Shown here: in pieces, positions 15,781-23,893 of the stretch | Layout: every line of letters begins with the position of its first letter | How positions within the stretch are numbered: position 1 is the stretch's first letter | Assembly: GCF_001685415.1 (NCBI RefSeq) | Contig: NZ_CP014989.1 | Location: forward strand, 1,302,001 to 1,366,000 | Source: Serinicoccus hydrothermalis | GTDB lineage: Bacteria > Actinomycetota > Actinomycetes > Actinomycetales > Dermatophilaceae | Direction: 5' to 3' | DNA length: 64,000 nucleotides | Program-made: the position numbers and the translations under genes | Notes under the pieces: generated by a model | The model's input: only the letters and a program-made list of their open reading frames with translations | Database searches by the model: none | Told to the model about the DNA's origin: nothing

Positions 15781-16578
15781 GTGACCACCCTCGATCCGGA
15801 CAGCGCCGACCTGACCCTGCTCCAGGACCGCCAGGTGGCCGTCCTGGGCTTCGACGCCGTGGGTGCGGCGCACGCGCTCAACCTGCGCGACAGCGGGGTC
15901 GACGTCTGGGTGGGCACCGACCCGGCGAGCCGGCTCGCCGCCCGTGCCGAGATCGAGGGGCTGCCCGTCGTGGCACCCGAGGAGGCGGCGGCGCGGTGCG
16001 ACATCCTGCTCGTCCCAGGATCGGCGAGCAGCGAGCGCGACGGGGACGGGGTGCAGCGACTCGTGGACGAGCACTGCGAGCCGGGCGACCTCGTCGTCGT
16101 CACCGGCGCCGACGCGGTCAGTGCCGGACGGCTCACCGTGCCGGAGGGGGTGGACCTGGCGCTGCTGCGCGCCATCGGCGACGGGGACCGGGTGCGGGAG
16201 GAGTACCTCGACGGACGCGGCTGCCCCGCCCTCGTGGCCGTCGAGCACGACCGCAGCGGCGCCGCGTGGGCCACCCTCACCGCCTACGCCGCCGCCATGG
16301 GGGCGCTGCGCTCCGGGGCCGTCGTCACCACCCTGGAGCACGTGGCCCGGGCCGACCGGGTCGCCCGGGACCGCATCCAGACGCAGATGCAGAAGGCGCT
16401 CGAGTCGGCCTACGACGGGCTGGCCACGCAGGGCGTCGAGCCCGAGGTGGCCTACGTCGCGCTCGTCCACGAGCTCAAGACGCGCGTCGACCAGGTCTAC
16501 TCCGCCGGGTTCGGCGGGACCCACCCCCTGGAGCAGGCCGGCCGCACCGTCCGCGAGATGACCAGCTGGCTGCGCTGA
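15781..16578 (+). CDS. Degenerate ketol-acid reductoisomerase-like protein
   Basis: A 265-residue protein colinear with class I KARI (IlvC, about 330-340 residues) but missing key parts. The N-terminal Rossmann region reads VAVLGFDAVGAAHALNLRDSG where KARI has GYGSQG, so the middle glycine is Asp. VREEYLDGRGCPALVAVEHD matches the KARI segment before the knotted domain. The C-terminal domain keeps VEPEVAYVALVHELKTRVDQVYSAGF. The metal-binding DLFGEQ block is gone, and the first Glu of the second ligand pair is Ala. Catalysis of the valine/isoleucine pathway step therefore looks impossible. A regulatory or other dehydrogenase-like role is open. It is divergent from ilvE with a leaderless promoter. 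Confidence 0.7.
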   Translation: MTTLDPDSADLTLLQDRQVAVLGFDAVGAAHALNLRDSGVDVWVGTDPASRLAARAEIEGLPVVAPEEAAARCDILLVPGSASSERDGDGVQRLVDEHCEPGDLVVVTGADAVSAGRLTVPEGVDLALLRAIGDGDRVREEYLDGRGCPALVAVEHDRSGAAWATLTAYAAAMGALRSGAVVTTLEHVARADRVARDRIQTQMQKALESAYDGLATQGVEPEVAYVALVHELKTRVDQVYSAGFGGTHPLEQAGRTVREMTSWLR

Positions 16579-16608
16579 GCCGCCCCCACCTCCGGCGCAG
16601 CACCCGGT

Positions 16609-17448
16609 TCAGCGCAGGAAGAGCCGGCGCAGCCGCAGCGTCGTGAGGGCCAGCCCGAGCACGGTCATCCCCACGAAGTAGAGGACGTGCACCCAGGTGG
16701 AGGCGTCGAAGTGCCCCACCGACAGCTGGCGCATGAGCTCCACGCCGTGCCACAGCGGCATCGCCATGATGAGCCACTGGATCCACTCCGGGTAGATCTC
16801 GATGGGGTAGAGCGTCGCCGAGAAGAGGAACATCGGGAGCAGCGCGAAGTTGATGAGGTCCATCTGCTGGAAGGTCGTGAGGTAACTCGTCACCGCCATC
16901 CCGAAGGCGGCGAACCCGAAGGCCACGAGCAGCGCCGCCGGCACCATGAGCACCGCCCACCAGGAGGTCACCAGACCGAGCACGGTGAGCACCCCGAGGA
17001 AGCCCAGGGCGTAGAGCAGGCCGCGGAACAGCGCCATGAGGATCTCGCCGAGCGCCACGTCCAGCGGGCCGAGCGAGGTCTGCAGCATCGCCTGGTAGAG
17101 CTTGGAGAGCCGCAGCTTGAAGAAGACGTTCCAGGTCGAGTCGTAGATCGCGCCGTTCATCGCCGACGTCGCGAGCAGCGCGGGGGCGATGTACGCGGCA
17201 TACTCGATCGGCGCTCCACGGGGACCCTCGACCGCACCGACCAGCGCGCCCATCCCCAGCCCCATCGCGAGCAGGTAGAGCACCGGCTCGACGAAGCCGG
17301 ACACGAGCAGGATCCAGTTCTGGTTGCGGATGACCCGGGCGTTGCGCTCGACGACCGCGCGCACGTTGCCGGACGACAGCGACGCGAGCAGGGGTATGCC
17401 CGTGCCCACCGCGGTGGCGTCGCGAGGACCGTCGGTCGTGGCGCTCAC
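16609..17448 (-). CDS. ABC-2 type permease (NodJ/DrrB-like), second subunit
   Basis: A 279-residue protein with six hydrophobic segments and the ABC-2 signature region FALLPMFLFSATLYPIEIYPEWIQWL. The N-terminus (RNARVIRNQNWILLVSGFVEPVLYLLAMGLGMG) is the usual NodJ/lipo-oligosaccharide exporter start. The start is GTG 17448, overlapping the upstream permease stop by four bases (GTGA). It probably pairs with the other permease and the ATPase upstream in an exporter. The substrate is unknown; the family handles lipo-oligosaccharides, polyketides and other hydrophobic compounds. Confidence 0.85.
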   Translation of the reverse strand: MSATTDGPRDATAVGTGIPLLASLSSGNVRAVVERNARVIRNQNWILLVSGFVEPVLYLLAMGLGMGALVGAVEGPRGAPIEYAAYIAPALLATSAMNGAIYDSTWNVFFKLRLSKLYQAMLQTSLGPLDVALGEILMALFRGLLYALGFLGVLTVLGLVTSWWAVLMVPAALLVAFGFAAFGMAVTSYLTTFQQMDLINFALLPMFLFSATLYPIEIYPEWIQWLIMAMPLWHGVELMRQLSVGHFDASTWVHVLYFVGMTVLGLALTTLRLRRLFLR

Positions 17449-18296
17449 GACCGCAGCCTGCGGGTGTAGGTCCGCACCGACCACCGCAGCCCGAGGGCCG
17501 CGAGGGTGAGCAGGAACAGCAGGTGGACCGCGGCCATGGGCAGGCCGACGGAGGCACCGTAGGACGCCCACCGGGCCAGCTCGGTCCCGTGCCACACCGG
17601 CGAGATCCACCCGATCCAGTGCAGGTAGCCCGGCATGGCCGACAGCGGGAAGAAGGTGCCGGAGAAGAGGAACATCGGCATGACGACGAAGCGCTGGATG
17701 AGCGAGAACTGGAAGCCGTCGTCCAGCGTGGCGGCGTAGGCCTGCAGCGGGGCACCGAATCCTGCTGCCGCCAGCATGCCGATCGGCACCACGAGGAACG
17801 ACTGCGCCCAGCCGGCCGGAGCCGCCCCGAAGGCCAGCATGACCAGCCAGAAGACGAAACCCTGCGCCAGGAAGCGCAGCATCACGGCGGTGAAGTGGCC
17901 CAGCGCGACCTGGCTCGGCTCCAGCGGCGAGGCGACCGGGCCGTAGTAGAGCCGGTTCCACTTGAAGCCGCTCATGACGGGGAACGTCATCTCGGCCGAG
18001 ACCGACATGACGACCGTCGACACGAGCAGGGCCGGCGCGACGAAGACGAGGTAGTCCACGCCCGCCACCGAGCCGACCCCGCGGTCCACGAGCGCCCCCA
18101 GACCCACCCCGAGGGCGATCATGTAGAGCAGCGGCTGCGCGACGGCATACAGGGCGATGGGCAGCGCGAAGGCACGCATGCCCCGCAGCACGGTCTCGGC
18201 GTAGAACCACACCCCCGAGCGCCGGGCGCGCACCGCCATCTCCGCGTGGTCCGGCGCCCGGCCGGAGGGGGCCAGGGCGGGCTCGACCTCACTCAA
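17445..18296 (-). CDS. ABC-2 type permease (NodJ/DrrB-like), first subunit
   Basis: About 283 residues if TTG 18296 is used, which overlaps the ATPase stop and would be coupled. ATG 18239, 19 codons later, has GCGGAG just upstream and is the alternative. Six hydrophobic segments are present, with the ABC-2 pattern RFVVMPMFLFSGTFFPLSAMPGYLHWIGWISP and the MSGFKWNRLYYGPVASPLEP loop of NodJ-type permeases. It is a paralogue of the next gene, so the transporter is likely a heterodimer. Confidence 0.82.
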   Translation of the reverse strand: MSEVEPALAPSGRAPDHAEMAVRARRSGVWFYAETVLRGMRAFALPIALYAVAQPLLYMIALGVGLGALVDRGVGSVAGVDYLVFVAPALLVSTVVMSVSAEMTFPVMSGFKWNRLYYGPVASPLEPSQVALGHFTAVMLRFLAQGFVFWLVMLAFGAAPAGWAQSFLVVPIGMLAAAGFGAPLQAYAATLDDGFQFSLIQRFVVMPMFLFSGTFFPLSAMPGYLHWIGWISPVWHGTELARWASYGASVGLPMAAVHLLFLLTLAALGLRWSVRTYTRRLRS

Positions 18297-19212
18297 CGAG
18301 CGACCTCCCGGTGAGCCGCAGGAAGACGTCCTCGAGCGAGGAGCGGCGGACCAGCGAGGTGACGGGGTGCAGCCCGCGGGCCGCGACCTCCTCGAGCGCC
18401 GCCTCACCGTCCGGGGTGTAGACGAGGATCCGGTCGGGCAGCACCTCGTTGCGCTCCCCCACCCCCTCGAGCTGCTGGACGACCGTGGCGTTGCGGGCCG
18501 ACCCGAAGCGCAGCTCCAGCACCTCCCGCGTCGAGTGCTGCCGGATGAGCTGCGCCGGCGAGCCCTCGGCGACGATCCGGCCCTGGTCGACCACGACGAG
18601 CCGGTCGCACAGCTGCTCGGCCTCGTCCATGAAGTGCGTGGTGACGACCAGCGTCGTGCCGGACTCCTTGAGCCGGAAGAGCCGGTCCCACAGCACGTGC
18701 CTGGCCTGGGGGTCCAGACCGGTGGTGGGCTCGTCGAGCAGCAGGATGCGCGGCTCGTTGACCAGGCCGCGGGCGATGGTGAGCCGCCGCTTCATCCCCC
18801 CGGAGAGGTTGACCACCTTGTCCCTGGCCTTGGCCTCGAGCTGGGCGAAGGCGAGCAGCTCGTCGGCCTTCGCCGCGAGGTAGGACCGGGACAGCCCGAA
18901 GTAGCGGCCGTACATGACGATGTTCTCCCGGACGCGCAGCTCCTCGTCCAGGTTGTCCTGCTGCGGGACCACCCCGAGGTTGGCCCGCACCGCCGGCCCC
19001 TGGGTCCCGGGGTCCAGGCCGAGCACGTCCAGCGTTCCACCCGTGCGGTCCAGCGTCCCGCCGATCATGCGCATGGTCGTGGACTTGCCCGCGCCGTTCG
19101 GCCCGAGCAGCCCGAAGCTCTCGCCCGCCTCGACCTCGAAGTCGATCCCGTCGACGGCGTGGACCTCGCCGTAGGTCTTGCGCAGCCCCCGGGCCGTGAT
19201 CACCGCCGTCAC
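18289..19212 (-). CDS. ABC transporter ATP-binding protein (NodI/DrrA-like)
   Basis: A 307-residue ATPase. Walker A is GLLGPNGAGKSTTMRM (about residue 37), the Q-loop is VVPQQDNLD, the signature is NLSGGMKRRLTIARGL, Walker B is ILLLDEPTTGLDPQ, and the H-loop is VVTTHFMDEAEQL. The C-terminal extension with HPVTSLVRRSSLEDVFLRLTGRSL is typical of NodI/DrrA drug or lipo-oligosaccharide exporters. GTG 19212 overlaps the sixA stop (GTGA). It energises the two permeases encoded just downstream. Confidence 0.92.
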   Translation of the reverse strand: MTAVITARGLRKTYGEVHAVDGIDFEVEAGESFGLLGPNGAGKSTTMRMIGGTLDRTGGTLDVLGLDPGTQGPAVRANLGVVPQQDNLDEELRVRENIVMYGRYFGLSRSYLAAKADELLAFAQLEAKARDKVVNLSGGMKRRLTIARGLVNEPRILLLDEPTTGLDPQARHVLWDRLFRLKESGTTLVVTTHFMDEAEQLCDRLVVVDQGRIVAEGSPAQLIRQHSTREVLELRFGSARNATVVQQLEGVGERNEVLPDRILVYTPDGEAALEEVAARGLHPVTSLVRRSSLEDVFLRLTGRSLVE

Positions 19213-19727
19213 GAGGACCGCCCGGTATGCCGCCCCACCAGTCGCGCGCAGCCCAGCGCCACCTCGGACCAGGGCAGGTCGAGCTCGAGCACCGCGGCGG
19301 TCGCGGTCGGCATACCGCCCGACATCTCCTCGCGCAGGACGGGCGGTATGCCGCGCGCCTCCTCGTCGGCGAGCTCCCAGGCGGTCGTCGACATCACGGG
19401 CTCGTGGCCCACCACCCACAGGATGTCGACGTGGTCCGGCACCTCGCGGACCGCCTCCAGGACGCCGTCCACGCCGCCGTCGTAGACCCGCCGGGCGGGC
19501 CAGGTCTCGACGCCGCCCTCCTCGAGCATCGCCTCCAAGGTCTGCACGGCGCGCACCCCGGTCGAGACCACCGCGAGGTCCGGGGCGAGGCCCACCTCGC
19601 GCAGCGTCTGCCCGAGCACCGTGGCGTCGCGGCGGCCGCGCGGCTCCAACCGGCGTTCGTGGTCACCGCCCGGACCGGGCGCGGTCGGCTCCGCCTTGGC
19701 GTGGCGGACCAGCACGAGTGTGCGCAT
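19209..19727 (-). CDS. sixA: SixA-type phosphohistidine phosphatase
   Basis: A 172-residue histidine-phosphatase-superfamily protein. The catalytic RHA motif is in MRTLVLVRHAKAEP (His 9). The second arginine is in HERRLEPRGRRDA, and the second histidine in WVVGHEPVMS. SixA removes phosphate from histidine phosphotransfer proteins in E. coli; here the partner is unknown. ATG 19727 sits in the sequence AGGTATGC, so a near copy of the dispersed heptamer contains the start codon, with GGAGAGG immediately upstream. It is first in a four-gene chain in which each gene overlaps the next by four or eight bases. Confidence 0.85.
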   Translation of the reverse strand: MRTLVLVRHAKAEPTAPGPGGDHERRLEPRGRRDATVLGQTLREVGLAPDLAVVSTGVRAVQTLEAMLEEGGVETWPARRVYDGGVDGVLEAVREVPDHVDILWVVGHEPVMSTTAWELADEEARGIPPVLREEMSGGMPTATAAVLELDLPWSEVALGCARLVGRHTGRSS

Positions 19728-19790
19728 ACCTCTCCTTCCGGGCCCGCCCGCGCGGGCGGGACCATCATCGCCTGTCCGCCCGAGGCACGC

Positions 19791-19828
19791 GGCAGGGCCG
19801 GGGCGGTGGTGCCCGCCCCGGCCCTGCC
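19791..19828 (-). terminator. Strong hairpin terminator after the subtilase gene
   Basis: GGCAGGGCCGGGGCGG (19791-19806) pairs perfectly with 19813-19828 around a six-base loop. The stem is 16 bp. It lies about 40 bases past the subtilase stop and before sixA. No T-run follows. Confidence 0.75.
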
Positions 19829-19867
19829 GGTCACTCCTCCGGGAAGACCCGGTGGATCAGGTCGGCC

Positions 19868-22750
19868 TCAGCCGACCCAGCCCGGGTACTCCTCGTTGAG
19901 CCGGTCCTCGACCGTCTGGGACACCGCGTTGGTGCCACCGAGGATGACGACCCGCTCCGGGCTGAGCCGGTCCAGCTCGGCCAGCGTCGCCGAGGGCAGC
20001 TGACCCGGCTTGGTCAGCAGCACCGGCACGTCCTCGGTGCCCGCGAGCGCAGACCCGGCGAGGGCGTCGGGGAAGTCGCGGCCGGAGGCGATGTAGACGA
20101 GCGGGACGTCCGGCCCGTGCTCCTGCGCGATCGCGACCGCGGTCTCGTAGCGGTCCCCGCCGGAGACCCGCTCGTCCGCACCCACCGCGGTGAAGACGGT
20201 CTCGCTGACCGCACCCTCGCCGCCGAGGACGACGACGTTGTCCGCGTCGAGGCTCTCCAGCGCGGCCGCGGTGGCGGCCGGCACCATGTCCGGACGGGTC
20301 AGCAGGACCGGGGCGGTCTCGCTGCCCGCGCGGGCCGCGCCGGTGAGGGCGTCGGCGTAGGCGGTGTCGTCACCGGAGGCGAGGTAGACCGTGTCGACGT
20401 CCTCGCCGAACATCATGGCGAGGTTGGCGGAGGTCTCGTAGCGGTTCGCTCCCTCGACCCGGCTCACGTCGCCGTAGGCACCGAGCTCGGCCTCGACGTC
20501 GCCGTCGACCGCACCGTCGCCACCGAGGATGACGATGTTGCTCGGGTCCAGCGTGCCCAGCGCCGCCGCCGTGGCGTTCGGCAGCTGGTCGGTCTTGGTG
20601 AGCAGCACCGGGGCGGGGTCACCGTCCGGCGTGGTCATCATCTGCGGGACCAGGCCCTGCGAGGCCGCCGGCGAGCCGGACATGGCGTCCGCGAAGCCGG
20701 TGCCGGAGGCGATGTAGACCGTGTCGATGTCGGGGTAGAGCGCCGAGATCTCCGCCGCGGTGGCGTAGCGGTCCGTGCCGAAGACGCGCTCGACCATCGG
20801 GTCGGGCTCGCCGCCGTCGGACTCCTGGCCGCGGGCCAGGACCGGGATCTCCACGACCGTCTCGCCGGAGGTCCAGCTGAGGTCGCCCTCCTGCCACTCG
20901 TCGACCGGGGCGCCGGTGTTGGCGACGGTGATGGTCACCTCGGCGGTGCCACCGGCCGGCACGGTCACCGAGGCCGGCTCGACGGTGACGGACAGGGTGT
21001 CCGGCCCGGCGAAGGAGGCCTCGAAGGTCGCGTCCGCCGCACCGGGGTTGGTGACGGTGCGGGTGAGGGTGGTGGGCTCGGCGCCCAGCGCCGGGACCGA
21101 GACGGAGGCCGCGTTGAGGTCGTAGCCCGTGCTGGGGTCGGCCAGGAAGGCGTCCCAGTCGGCCTCGGTCGAGTCGAAGACCAGACCCGGCTCGAGGAAG
21201 GCGCGCGGCTCGACGAAACCGGTGCCGCCGACGAAGGCCTCGTTGCTCTCGGCGTTCGCGTAGTCGATCGTCGAGGTCAGCATGGCCGACTTGATCGCCA
21301 TCGGGGACCAGTCCGGGTGCGCACCGGCCAGCAGCGCGCCCAGGCCCGCGATGTGCGGCGAGGACATGGAGGTGCCGGTCAGGTAGCCCCAGTTCGGGCC
21401 GTCCTCGTCACTGGCGTAGGGGGCCAGCACGTTGATGCCGGGGGCGCCGATGTCCGGCTTGAGGATCGTCTGCTCGGCGTCGTCGACGGCCACCGGGCCG
21501 CGGCCGGAGAAGGCGCCGATCGAGGGGACCGGGCCGTCCTCCTCGCGGTGCGTCGAGGCGCCGACCGTGGTCTGCCACGGACCGACGTGCGCGACCGTCA
21601 CCCCGTCCTCGGCGGAGTTGCCCGCGGAGGCGGCGACGAAGACCCCGGCGGCGGCGGCGTTCTTGAAGGCCAGGTCGACCGGGTCCTGGTAGCTCTCGGG
21701 GTCGCCGCTGATCGAGAAGTTCAGCACGTCGACACCGTCCGCCACGGCGGCGTCGATCGCCGCGATGGAGTCCTCGGGGGCGCACCCCGCGGTGCCGTCG
21801 GTGAAGTCGTAGCAGACCTTGTAGGCCGCGACGTGCGCGCCCGGGACCATGCCGGCCATGTCGTAGGTGTTGCCGCTGGTGTCCTCGACGCTGACCTCAC
21901 GCCCGGCGGCGGTGCCGGCGACGTGCGAGCCGTGGCTGTCGGTGTCGAGCGGGCTGACGCTGTCGTCGTCCGCGACCTCGAGGCCGTAGCTGCGGGCACC
22001 CGCGACGAAGTAGCGCGCGCCGACGAGCTTGTCGGTGCAGGCGGCGGCCGGGAAGTCGGCCGCGTCGTCACCCTCGCCGGTCTCGCACTCGCCCGCCCAG
22101 GTGGCGGGTGCGGCAGGCATACCGTCGGCGGCGAAGGCCGGGTTGTCGTAGGCGATGCCGGAGTCGATGACCCCGACGACCGTGCCGGCGCCGGCGGACA
22201 TGGGGCCGCCGAGCTGGGACCACACGCCACCCTGGCCGCGCAGGCCGAGCAGGTCCGGGGAGACGTCGGTGTCCGGCTGGGCCGGGGCGCCGTCGGGGGC
22301 GTTCACGACGTCCGTCAGCTGGCGCAGCGTGGACTTGGTCACCGAGACCACGTCGGGGCGCTGCGAGAGCGCGGCGGCCTCGGCGGCGGTCAGGTGGGCG
22401 GAGAAGCCGTTGAGCGCCACCGTGTAGCGGTAGGTCGGCTCGGCGGCGACGGTCTTCAGGACCTTGTCCTGCTGCGCCCGGAGCCGGTCGGCGTAGGCGA
22501 CCGCGTCGCTGGAGGTGGTGTCGACCTTGGCCATCGACGACCCGGCGGTGGCCGGGTTGGTCGCCAGCGGGAGGTCCTTGAGCACCACGATGTAGGTGCC
22601 GTCCTGGTAGTCACCGGTCGTCGCGACCGGTCCGGCCGGTGCCGGCCCGTCGATCGCGGAGGCGGCTGCCGGTGCGAGCCCGGCCACGAGGCTGAGTCCA
22701 GCCACCGCGGCCAGGGCACGGCGGGCCCCCGACGTTGTCCGTTGCGTCAC
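19868..22750 (-). CDS. Secreted S8 (subtilisin-family) protease with three cell-wall-binding repeats
   Basis: A protein of about 960 residues. A signal peptide covers residues 1-32 (VTQRTTSGARRAL then a hydrophobic core, AxA-like cut near SAAS-AIDG). An inhibitor-I9 propeptide lies at about 48-140 (DGTYIVVLKD). The S8 catalytic domain spans about 150-560, with Asp 196 in VVGVIDSGI, His 276 in DSHGSHVAGT and Ser 461 in GTSMSSPHIAG. An Fn3-like domain follows (about 575-660; TNPGAADATFEASF), then three CWB2 repeats (about 670-960) marked by RVFGTDRYATA, RVEGANRYETS and RVSGGDRYETA and by VILGG/VVLGG motifs. It is probably anchored non-covalently to the wall and processes extracellular protein. 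GTG 22750 is the start. A -35/-10 pair lies about 95-120 bases upstream and a hairpin terminator follows. Confidence 0.92.
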   Translation of the reverse strand: MTQRTTSGARRALAAVAGLSLVAGLAPAAASAIDGPAPAGPVATTGDYQDGTYIVVLKDLPLATNPATAGSSMAKVDTTSSDAVAYADRLRAQQDKVLKTVAAEPTYRYTVALNGFSAHLTAAEAAALSQRPDVVSVTKSTLRQLTDVVNAPDGAPAQPDTDVSPDLLGLRGQGGVWSQLGGPMSAGAGTVVGVIDSGIAYDNPAFAADGMPAAPATWAGECETGEGDDAADFPAAACTDKLVGARYFVAGARSYGLEVADDDSVSPLDTDSHGSHVAGTAAGREVSVEDTSGNTYDMAGMVPGAHVAAYKVCYDFTDGTAGCAPEDSIAAIDAAVADGVDVLNFSISGDPESYQDPVDLAFKNAAAAGVFVAASAGNSAEDGVTVAHVGPWQTTVGASTHREEDGPVPSIGAFSGRGPVAVDDAEQTILKPDIGAPGINVLAPYASDEDGPNWGYLTGTSMSSPHIAGLGALLAGAHPDWSPMAIKSAMLTSTIDYANAESNEAFVGGTGFVEPRAFLEPGLVFDSTEADWDAFLADPSTGYDLNAASVSVPALGAEPTTLTRTVTNPGAADATFEASFAGPDTLSVTVEPASVTVPAGGTAEVTITVANTGAPVDEWQEGDLSWTSGETVVEIPVLARGQESDGGEPDPMVERVFGTDRYATAAEISALYPDIDTVYIASGTGFADAMSGSPAASQGLVPQMMTTPDGDPAPVLLTKTDQLPNATAAALGTLDPSNIVILGGDGAVDGDVEAELGAYGDVSRVEGANRYETSANLAMMFGEDVDTVYLASGDDTAYADALTGAARAGSETAPVLLTRPDMVPAATAAALESLDADNVVVLGGEGAVSETVFTAVGADERVSGGDRYETAVAIAQEHGPDVPLVYIASGRDFPDALAGSALAGTEDVPVLLTKPGQLPSATLAELDRLSPERVVILGGTNAVSQTVEDRLNEEYPGWVG

Positions 22751-22842
22751 TGCAATAACCCCTGTTTCAGAGTGGTGCCGGATCGCCGCGGGGCGACCGG
22801 CAGATGGGGCCGGGCCTCCCTCGGGCACCGGCTGAGCAGCAC

Positions 22843-22871
22843 CCTATACCGAGGTCGGTAGGTTGGCGCAA
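22843..22871 (-). promoter_or_regulatory. Promoter of the subtilase gene
   Basis: On the minus strand TTGCGC (complement of 22866-22871), a 17-base spacer, and TATAGG (complement of 22843-22848). It gives a leader of roughly 85 bases. Confidence 0.55.
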
Positions 22872-22940
22872 GGGTCGATCGAGAACTCGCCAGTTGTTCA
22901 CCTTCGCCGACATCGACGCAGGTCACAGGCGGATGAAAGG

Positions 22941-23885
22941 TCAACTACCCACCTGGTGGGCGAGCTCGCCCGCGTCCCGGTATGCCTCGAGCTGGAACCG
23001 CAGGTAACTTCCCATCCGGGGCAGCGAGGCGGGCGAGGCTCCCCCGACGTGCGGGACGACGAGCACTCCCGGCGTGGTGAACAGAGGGTGCCCGTCGGGC
23101 AGCGGCTCGGGGTCGGTGACGTCCAGCGCTGCCCGGAGCCGGCCCGACCCGCACTCCCGCAGGAGCGCGTCGGTGTCGACGACCGGGCCGCGGGCGATGT
23201 TGACGACGAGCGCCTGGTCCGGCAGCGCCGCGAGCTCGTCGCCGCCGATCAGCCCCCGGGTCCGGTCGGTCAGCGGGAGGGTCAGCACGACGACGTCCGC
23301 CGTGCCGAGCAGGTCGGGCAGCTCGTCCACACCGTGGACCTGGTCGACGAGGTCGTCGCCGGCCCGCGCCGTGCTCGCGACGGCGACGACCTCGCACTCG
23401 CAGGCGAGAAGGCGACGCGTCAGCGCGGTCCCGATGCCGCCGTAGCCCACGACGAGGACCCGGGAGTCCGCCAGCGAGCGCCAGGGACCGGGGACCGAGC
23501 GGTCCCACCGAGCCTCGTGCTGGCGCAGGACGTGGTGCGGCAGGTGGCGCTGCGCGGCGAGGACGAGCGCCAGCCCCAGCTCGCTGGTCGCGGTGTCGTG
23601 CACCCCCACGGCGTTGGCCAGCTGCACCTCCTCGGGCAGGAAGGGCAGGGCGTGCTCGTAGCCGGCCGAGGCGAGCACGACGGCCCGCAGGCCGGGGACC
23701 TCGTCCATGCGCTTCAGCCACGGACCCGCGATCATCGACAGCGCGAGCACGTCCACGTCGCGCCCGCCACCAGGGACGACCTGCTCGTCCTGGTGGTCGT
23801 AGGGGACGACCTCGACCCCCTCCACGTCGCCGAGGTGCGGCATCAGCTCCTCGGGGACGGCCGCGACGGGCGGGCGCGCGGGCAT
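22941..23885 (-). CDS. D-isomer-specific 2-hydroxyacid dehydrogenase
   Basis: A 314-residue NAD-dependent dehydrogenase. The Rossmann motif is VLVVGYGGIGTALTRRL (about residue 142). The catalytic Arg is in LVVNIARGPVVDTDALL, Glu in DVTDPEPLPDGHPLF, and the His in LVVPHVGGASP. Substrate is not evident (glyoxylate/hydroxypyruvate or phosphoglycerate-like acids are family options). The start ATG 23885 lies within a heptamer copy (GGTATGCC), eight bases after the gatB stop, so it is probably the last gene of the gatCAB operon. Confidence 0.87.
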   Translation of the reverse strand: MPARPPVAAVPEELMPHLGDVEGVEVVPYDHQDEQVVPGGGRDVDVLALSMIAGPWLKRMDEVPGLRAVVLASAGYEHALPFLPEEVQLANAVGVHDTATSELGLALVLAAQRHLPHHVLRQHEARWDRSVPGPWRSLADSRVLVVGYGGIGTALTRRLLACECEVVAVASTARAGDDLVDQVHGVDELPDLLGTADVVVLTLPLTDRTRGLIGGDELAALPDQALVVNIARGPVVDTDALLRECGSGRLRAALDVTDPEPLPDGHPLFTTPGVLVVPHVGGASPASLPRMGSYLRFQLEAYRDAGELAHQVGS

Positions 23886-23893
23886 ACCGGCGC

